Assembly: GCF_040215105.1 (NCBI RefSeq)
Contig: NZ_CP157875.1
Span: 1,355,501 to 1,419,500 of the forward strand
DNA from: Aeromonas veronii
GTDB lineage: Bacteria > Pseudomonadota > Gammaproteobacteria > Enterobacterales > Aeromonadaceae
DNA: 64,000 nucleotides
Reading direction: 5' to 3'
Shown: positions 58,962 through 64,000 of the stretch, piece after piece
How positions within the stretch are numbered: the stretch's first letter is position 1
Layout of the letters: every line of letters starts with the position of its first letter
Notes under the pieces: generated by a model
Seen by the model: only the letters and a program-made list of their open reading frames with translations
What the model was told of the DNA's origin: nothing
The model's database searches: none
Translations under genes and position numbers: made by a program

Positions 58962-59684
58962 ATGCAGCTGGCTCGTACCGAACAACAGATCGCGATCCCG
59001 ACCAGCTGGTCGATGCTGCCCATGGGCGACTGGGTGGCCGCCGAGCTGCAGGAGCGCCTCGATAACTGGTGCCCGCATCTGTTTGGCTATCATCTGCTGA
59101 AAATTGGCGCCCTGAGCGCCGAACTCTCCTGCGGCAACTCCTCCATTCGCCACCAGGTAGGCATCGCCCCCGAGGGGAGGGCGCTGGACATGGTGGGGGA
59201 TCCTCTCGCCCTGCCGGTGCGCAGTGCCAGCGTGGATGCCTGCCTGCTCGCCCACAGCCTCGATTTTTCCCAGGATCCCCATCAGGTGTTGCGCGAGGCC
59301 GAGCGGGTGCTGACCGACGATGGCTGGCTCATCGTCAGCGGCTACAACCCCGCGAGTCTGGTGGGGCTCGGCCATTATGTGCCCTTCATGCGCCAGCACC
59401 TGCCCTGGTCGGCACGGATGTTCACCCCGGCCCGGGTGACGGACTGGTTGCAACTGCTGGGGTGCGAGGTGATGTTCGACGAGCGTTTCGGCTTCTCCTT
59501 CATGGGCAGGCAGAGCCGGGTAGCCTGGTGGCGGGAGAGCCTAGGGCGGGACTATTGCCGTTCCCTGGCGTCTGTCTATGTCATCGCCGCCCGCAAGCGG
59601 CGCTTCCCCATCACGCCGGTACGCCGCCGCTGGCGTCTGCCAAACTCGATGGCGGCACCGGGGATGGCGCGCCAGGGCGGATAA
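58962..59684 (+). CDS. yafS: SAM-dependent methyltransferase, YafS-like
   Basis: The 240-residue protein begins MQLARTEQQIAIPTSWSMLP, aligning with the E. coli YafS N-terminus, so the ATG at 58962 is preferred over the one at 58932. Segments GYHLLKIGALSAELSC, VDACLLAHSLDFSQDPHQVLREAERVL and DDGWLIVSGYNP follow the methyltransferase 11 pattern, although the N-terminal SAM loop GxGxG is not clearly kept. The substrate is unknown. Gene order gloB-yafS-rnhA-dnaQ is conserved with E. coli. Confidence 0.9.
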   Translation: MQLARTEQQIAIPTSWSMLPMGDWVAAELQERLDNWCPHLFGYHLLKIGALSAELSCGNSSIRHQVGIAPEGRALDMVGDPLALPVRSASVDACLLAHSLDFSQDPHQVLREAERVLTDDGWLIVSGYNPASLVGLGHYVPFMRQHLPWSARMFTPARVTDWLQLLGCEVMFDERFGFSFMGRQSRVAWWRESLGRDYCRSLASVYVIAARKRRFPITPVRRRWRLPNSMAAPGMARQGG

Positions 59685-59730
59685 GCCGCCACTCAGGTCG
59701 AGTCGCGGCAGGGGATCTTCGCCCTGATGC

Positions 59731-60195
59731 TCAGGGCTGATAGCCGGTGTCTTCGGCCAGCTGCTTGCCGCTCGCCGCATCCCGGGCCAGTTCGTCGCAG
59801 CGTTCGTTCTCCGGGTGGCCGGAGTGACCCTTGACCCAGAGCCATTCGATCTGGTGGCGTGCCACTTCCGCATCCAGCGCCTGCCAGAGATCGACATTCT
59901 TGACCGGTTGACGGTTGGCCGTCATCCAGCCTTTCTTCTTCCAGCCGATGATCCATTGGGTGATCCCCTGGCGCACATACTGGCTGTCGGTGGTGAGTCT
60001 GACCTGGCAGGGCTCATTGAGGGCACGTAGCCCCATGATGGCCGCCATCAGCTCCATCCGGTTGTTGGTGGTGAGGCGGTAACCCCCCGCCAGCTCCTTG
60101 CGATGCTTGCCATAGACCATGACGGCGCCATAACCGCCGGGGCCCGGGTTGCCGAGGCAGGAACCATCCGTAAATAAATCAATCTGTTTTAACAT
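59731..60195 (-). CDS. rnhA: Ribonuclease HI
   Basis: RNase HI degrades the RNA strand of RNA-DNA hybrids. From the ATG at 60195 the product has 154 residues (E. coli 155) with the four catalytic acidic residues in [29 protein letters not shown] and ENERCDELA, and the GHSGHPEN loop His. A TTG two codons upstream is unlikely. It is divergent from dnaQ with 75 bases between the starts. Confidence 0.98.
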   Translation of the reverse strand: MLKQIDLFTDGSCLGNPGPGGYGAVMVYGKHRKELAGGYRLTTNNRMELMAAIMGLRALNEPCQVRLTTDSQYVRQGITQWIIGWKKKGWMTANRQPVKNVDLWQALDAEVARHQIEWLWVKGHSGHPENERCDELARDAASGKQLAEDTGYQP

Positions 60196-60270
60196 GAGCA
60201 ATCAATCTGTTTTAGGCTGAGCCTTGGGGTAAACTAGCGAGCAAAGCTGAAGTTTGACATAGATTGGATC

Positions 60271-61005
60271 ATGAGCACACCCCAACTGAATCGCCAGATC
60301 ATTCTGGATACTGAAACCACAGGTATGAACACGGCAGGCGGTCCCGTCTACCTCGGCCACCGCATCATCGAGATCGGCTGTGTGGAGGTGATCAACCGCA
60401 AGCTGACCGGCAACCATTTCCATGTCTATATCAAACCGGATCGGCTGGTGGACCCCGAGGCCATCGCGGTGCACGGCATCACGGATGCCTTCCTGGCGGA
60501 CAAACCCGCGTTCAGCCAGATAGCGGACGACTTCATCGCGTTCATTCGCGGCGCCGAGCTCATCGCCCACAACGCGCCCTTCGACGTGAGCTTCATGGAC
60601 TACGAGTTCAGCAAGCTCGGCCTGGGTTTCAAGACGGCGGACATCTGCGGCATCACGGATACCCTGGCGATGGCGCGGGATCTTTTCCCCGGCAAGCGCA
60701 ACAACCTGGACGTTTTGTGCGATCGCTACGGCATCGACAACTCTCACCGTACCCTGCACGGGGCCTTGCTGGATGCGGAGATCCTGGCGGACGTCTACCT
60801 GCTGATGACCGGTGGCCAGACCAAGCTCAATCTGGCCAGCGAGAGCAGTGAAAGCGACAGCAATCAGGACACCAGCATTCGCCGACTGGCGGACGATAGA
60901 GCCCCTCTGCGGGTGATCCGCGCCAGCGACGAGGTGGTCGCGACCCATGAGTCGCGCCTCGATCTGGTGCAAAAAAAGGGAGGAGCCTGCCTGTGGCGGC
61001 AATGA
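60271..61005 (+). CDS. dnaQ: DNA polymerase III epsilon subunit
   Basis: DnaQ is the 3'-5' proofreading exonuclease of the replicative polymerase. The 244-residue protein has the DEDDh residues in ILDTETTGM, AHNAPFDVSFMDYE and the HGALLDAEIL segment near 165, then a linker and a C-terminal stretch that binds the polymerase alpha subunit. The stop codon overlaps the next gene (60993) by 13 bases, so translation of the TIGR03503 protein is probably coupled. Confidence 0.97.
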   Translation: MSTPQLNRQIILDTETTGMNTAGGPVYLGHRIIEIGCVEVINRKLTGNHFHVYIKPDRLVDPEAIAVHGITDAFLADKPAFSQIADDFIAFIRGAELIAHNAPFDVSFMDYEFSKLGLGFKTADICGITDTLAMARDLFPGKRNNLDVLCDRYGIDNSHRTLHGALLDAEILADVYLLMTGGQTKLNLASESSESDSNQDTSIRRLADDRAPLRVIRASDEVVATHESRLDLVQKKGGACLWRQ

Positions 61006-62246
61006 GCAGATTCTGGGGCAGCCTGCTGTTGCTGGCTTCGTGTGGGGTAATGGCCAACGAGGTGTTTGCCCCTTCCGATGTCCCCTTGCTCGACAACCGG
61101 TTTCGCATCGATTACGGGGTGAAGGAGATTACCTTCATCATCAAACGCCAGCCGGGTACCCCCTCGGTGATCCTGGTGCGGCCCGATGGCAGCAAGCTCT
61201 ACGCGGGCAAGGTGACCCCTCCCGATGTGGGCTGGCTGGCACTGCCACAGCAGGATCTCATCACCGTGCGTGATCCCATGCCAGGCCCCTGGCAGGCTAT
61301 CGGCGCGGTGGATCCGGACAACCGGGTACGCCTGTTGACCGATATCCGGCTCGAGAGCAAGCCGCTGCCGGCCCGTCTCTATCAGGGGGAGCGTATCAAG
61401 CTCGAATCCCGCCTGCTGATCGATGGCGCGGCTCCCGATGCCAGCTACTACCTCACGGATCTCGGCATGACGGTGCGACTGCAGCAATTTGGCGATGACA
61501 GCCAGAGCGGAGAGCCCGTGCTGGAGGAGACGCTCGGACACTATCTCGATGACGGCAAGGGGCTCGATGAGCGACCAGGGGACGGCATTCTGACCGCCGA
61601 GGCGGTGGTGGAGGTGCCGGCGGGCAAGTACCGCGCGCTCTACAGCACGGGCAATCAGGTGTTCACCCGCGCCCAGTCACAGCAGGTTCTGCTTTATCCC
61701 ATGCCGGTGAGCTATACCCTGACGACGCCCTCGGGTGAGGCGGGGGCCAGTATCGCCCTGCACATCGACGGGGAGGAGCTGGATCCGGCGTCCGTGGTCA
61801 TTCAGGGCAAGGCGGCGAGCTCGACCGGGGAGCGTCAGGTATTCAATGCCGTGGCGAGCGGCCCTGACGTGCGCATCGATCTGTCCGGGCTCAAGGCGGT
61901 GGGGCAATACAAGGTGGAGACCACTCTGTTTGGTACGACCCGCCTCGGGCGCGAGATCCAGCTGCAGTTGCCGGTCAAGTCGTTCAACATCTTGCCGGTG
62001 CTGGCCCCCACGCCTTCTGCCGCGCCGGCGCCCAAGCCGGTCAAGTTCGAGGAGCGAGAGAGCCGAGCCTGGCTGCCCTGGGCCCTGGGTGGCGGTGCCG
62101 TGCTCCTGCTTCTGCTGGGAGGCGCCGGTTTCCTGCTGCTGCAAAAACGTCGCACTCTGCACAAGGCGATGGCCGCGCAGAAGGCGCAAAGCGACAATGC
62201 CGCCCCCCCTGTGCCCAAGCTGGATCTGAACCTGCCGCAGCAGTAA
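60993..62246 (+). CDS. TIGR03503 family protein (membrane-anchored, periplasmic)
   Basis: The 417-residue protein has an N-terminal signal sequence (MSRFWGSLLLLASCGVMA; the internal ATG at 61002 is a possible start), a long beta-rich periplasmic region, a Pro/Ala-rich linker near 330-350 and one membrane helix close to the C-terminus (WALGGGAVLLLLLGGAGFLLL), ending in a short cytoplasmic Gln/Lys-rich tail. It fits TIGR03503, a family found in Shewanella, Vibrio and Aeromonas beside dnaQ. The function is unknown. It overlaps the dnaQ stop codon. Confidence 0.85.
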   Translation: MAAMSRFWGSLLLLASCGVMANEVFAPSDVPLLDNRFRIDYGVKEITFIIKRQPGTPSVILVRPDGSKLYAGKVTPPDVGWLALPQQDLITVRDPMPGPWQAIGAVDPDNRVRLLTDIRLESKPLPARLYQGERIKLESRLLIDGAAPDASYYLTDLGMTVRLQQFGDDSQSGEPVLEETLGHYLDDGKGLDERPGDGILTAEAVVEVPAGKYRALYSTGNQVFTRAQSQQVLLYPMPVSYTLTTPSGEAGASIALHIDGEELDPASVVIQGKAASSTGERQVFNAVASGPDVRIDLSGLKAVGQYKVETTLFGTTRLGREIQLQLPVKSFNILPVLAPTPSAAPAPKPVKFEERESRAWLPWALGGGAVLLLLLGGAGFLLLQKRRTLHKAMAAQKAQSDNAAPPVPKLDLNLPQQ

Positions 62247-62257
62247 GGTCTGTTTGC

Positions 62258-62285
62258 AAAAAAGCCGCCCGATGGGCGGCTTTTT
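62258..62285. terminator. Bidirectional terminator between TIGR03503 gene and HD-GYP gene
   Basis: Stem GCCGCCC/GGGCGGC with loop GAT, A-run before and T-run after; convergent genes end on both sides. Confidence 0.93.
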
Positions 62286-62306
62286 CATTGCGCGTTTCAG
62301 AAGGTC

Positions 62307-63824
62307 TCAATGTTCCCCGAGGTAGGTGTCCTTGTACTGATCGCGGATGTCGAGGAACTTGTCCAGGTTGGCCAGCATCAGATCAACCAGCTGGGGGTCG
62401 AAGTGTTGACCCCGCTCGGCTTCGATCAGCGCCAGCACCTGATCCTGTGGCCAGGCTTTCTTGTAGCAGCGATCCGAGCCCAGGGCGTCGAACACATCGG
62501 CCAGGGCGACGATGCGCCCCTCCAGCGGGATGGCCTCGCCGCCGAGTCCACGGGGGTAGCCGCTGCCGTTCCATTTCTCGTGGTGGCTGCCGGCGATGGT
62601 GGCACCTATCTGGAACAGCGCCAGATCGCTGCCGGAGAGCATGTCCTGCCCGAGCTGGGCATGGGTCTTCATGATCTCCCACTCCTCGGGGGTGAGCTTG
62701 CCCGGTTTGTGCAAGATGGCGTCGGGAATGCCCACCTTGCCGATGTCGTGCAGGGGTGAGGCGCGCTTGATGAGCTCGCAGCGCTCCTCCTGCATGCCGA
62801 GCAACTGGCAGAACAGCTCGGTATAGAGCGCCACCCGCTTGACGTGCATGCCGGACTCCTTGGAGCGGGTCTCCACCAGCTCGCCGATGCGATAGATGAT
62901 CTCCCGCTGGTTGTCGCCGATCACCTCGTTGAGCCGGATATTCTCCAGCGCCACTATGATGTTCTCGGTAAACAGGCTCAGCAGGCCGGTATCCATCTGG
63001 TTGAGGGGGCGGCTGGTCTCGATGTGGAACAAGAGGTGGTGGCGGGCATTCTGGCAGTAGAGCACCAGCTGGTTGCCGTCGTAGACGTTGGCCCCCTTGG
63101 TCATGGCGCAGCGCAGTATGGCCGGCGCTTCGCTAAGACGCAGGGCGGGGCCGTCGCTGAGCAGGGGTTCGAGCACCTGATCCCGCACCTCGTAGGCCAG
63201 ATGCTTCACGTCGTAGATCTGGGACTCTTCCAGATTGAGCAGGGCGCTGAGCTGGGTCTGGGCGCCTTCGACAAACTGGCGCAGAGCTCGCTGCTCGAAG
63301 ATCCCCTTGGAGGCTTCGATCACCTTCTCCAGTCCCTGGCGGTTGCTCTCCAGCGCGCGGATGTCCCGATAGGAGCGCAGGCTGGCCCGCAGCAGGGTGC
63401 GCAGTTTCTGGGAGGTGAGCTCGGTCTTGTCCTTGTAATCGTTGATATCGTAGTTGGCGACGACATCATCTTCCGGCGCCTGCCCGGGCTGACCGGTACG
63501 CAGCACGATGCGCACCATCTTGTTTTGCAGCTCTCCCCGCACGAACTTCACCACCTCCAGACCGGCATGGTCGGCCTCCATGACCACGTCCAGCAGCAGG
63601 AGGGCGAGATCCGGGGTATTGGCGAGCAGGGCTTTGGCCTCGGCGGCCGAATAGGCATGCAAGAAGTCGATGGGTTTGCCGTCGAATTCGAACTTGCTCA
63701 GGGTGATCTTGGTGATGCGATGCACTTCGGGCTCATCGTCCACGATCATCACCTTCCAGCCGGGAAGGGAGGGGCTGGGCTGCTCCAGATCGTCGTCATC
63801 AATAATCAGGATTTGATCATCCAT
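62307..63824 (-). CDS. Response regulator with REC, DUF3369 and HD-GYP domains
   Basis: The 505-residue protein has an N-terminal receiver-like domain (about 23-145; acidic pair Asp29/Asp30, phospho-acceptor Asp79 in LLLLDVVME), a DUF3369 sensory domain (about 160-310), and an HD-GYP phosphodiesterase domain with HD at 359-360 and GYP at 422-424, followed by LADVFDALGS. It would degrade cyclic-di-GMP under control of a histidine kinase, but no kinase gene is adjacent, so it is an orphan. The metal residues of the HD domain appear intact. It begins 176 bases before the right edge of the window. Confidence 0.93.
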   Translation of the reverse strand: MDDQILIIDDDDLEQPSPSLPGWKVMIVDDEPEVHRITKITLSKFEFDGKPIDFLHAYSAAEAKALLANTPDLALLLLDVVMEADHAGLEVVKFVRGELQNKMVRIVLRTGQPGQAPEDDVVANYDINDYKDKTELTSQKLRTLLRASLRSYRDIRALESNRQGLEKVIEASKGIFEQRALRQFVEGAQTQLSALLNLEESQIYDVKHLAYEVRDQVLEPLLSDGPALRLSEAPAILRCAMTKGANVYDGNQLVLYCQNARHHLLFHIETSRPLNQMDTGLLSLFTENIIVALENIRLNEVIGDNQREIIYRIGELVETRSKESGMHVKRVALYTELFCQLLGMQEERCELIKRASPLHDIGKVGIPDAILHKPGKLTPEEWEIMKTHAQLGQDMLSGSDLALFQIGATIAGSHHEKWNGSGYPRGLGGEAIPLEGRIVALADVFDALGSDRCYKKAWPQDQVLALIEAERGQHFDPQLVDLMLANLDKFLDIRDQYKDTYLGEH

Positions 63825-63956
63825 TATGCAATCCTGTCTTGGGTTCTGTGCTTACCTTAACTGCTTCACTCAGGATAGGAAACGGATTGATAAACAAAAT
63901 ATGATCCCGCTTCCTTCTCTTTATTCCAGCGGTTGTTGCGCCGCTGACCCGCCATG

Positions 63957-63982
63957 AAAAACGCCTCCACTAAGGGAGGCGT
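63957..63982 (-). terminator. Terminator of a minus-strand gene outside the window
   Basis: On the minus strand the 8-bp stem ACGCCTCC/GGAGGCGT with loop CTTAGT is followed by TTTTTC, a complete intrinsic terminator. The gene it ends lies beyond 64000. Confidence 0.8.
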
Positions 63983-64000
63983 TGTGAGGTTCAACTCCGG

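Noticed and set aside
63985-64000. Start of a tRNA gene at the right edge (GGTTCAACTCC resembles a T-arm)
   Set aside because: The flanking bases do not form a five-pair T-stem and too little sequence is present to decide.

Overview
The window is a high-GC stretch of gammaproteobacterial chromosome that looks like Aeromonas. The gene set and order are those of an Enterobacterales/Vibrionales relative, and several blocks keep the order known from E. coli. No integrase, transposase, phage gene, plasmid gene or CRISPR array was seen. Coding density is high, and most gaps hold a recognisable terminator or promoter.

Layout. (1) 1-4739: a lipoprotein cut by the left edge, oxyR, and a three-gene minus-strand operon (retropepsin-like lipoprotein, inactive transglutaminase with a membrane domain, RimK-like ATP-grasp ligase). 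(2) 4792-10709: cmoB, cmoA, yecE, then a long hairpin-rich leader, aspS and yebC. (3) 10946-12562: a chromosomal lipid A phosphoethanolamine transferase of the EptA/MCR-3 type, preceded by an exact PmrA-type box. (4) 12878-28309: nagC-nagA-nagB facing nagE, a GH20 hexosaminidase, glnS, fur, fldA, ybfE, a DUF2788 gene, ybfF, seqA and pgm. This is the E. coli nag-glnS-fur-seqA-pgm block with chitin degradation added. (5) 28380-29838: a DMT-family exporter and a divergent MarR regulator with two matching palindromic operators. (6) 29879-38723: mltB and a ynj-type operon (ynjA, a VTT-FAD oxidoreductase fusion, ynjB, ynjC, ynjD, ynjF) headed by a DUF1499 membrane protein. (7) 39017-46088: ppiC, a small membrane protein, tamA and tamB. 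(8) 46212-50387: two identical tRNA-Tyr genes, an unknown gene, raiA with a CRP-type promoter, and a GGDEF-EAL protein. (9) 50488-55242: slt, a GalR-like regulator, a candidate small RNA or attenuator, yeeZ and yciA. (10) 55249-63824: a small unknown gene, an EEP-family lipoprotein, mltD, gloB, yafS, rnhA, dnaQ (E. coli order), a TIGR03503 protein and a REC/DUF3369/HD-GYP regulator.

How the parts fit. Chitin-derived GlcNAc use is assembled in one place: hexosaminidase, an EIICB transporter without its own IIA domain, deacetylase, deaminase and repressor, with NagC- and CRP-like sites in the nagB-nagE gap. Envelope work is prominent: three lytic transglycosylases (MltB, Slt, MltD), TamA/TamB, the lipid A modifier and several lipoproteins. 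Two cyclic-di-GMP proteins are present.

Most worth following up: the candidate RNA between the GalR-like gene and yeeZ; the structured aspS leader; the ynj operon with its oxidoreductase fusion; the ATP-grasp/inactive transglutaminase/retropepsin operon; the PmrA box in front of the MCR-like gene; and an unusual repeat of the tamA 3' end just before tamB.
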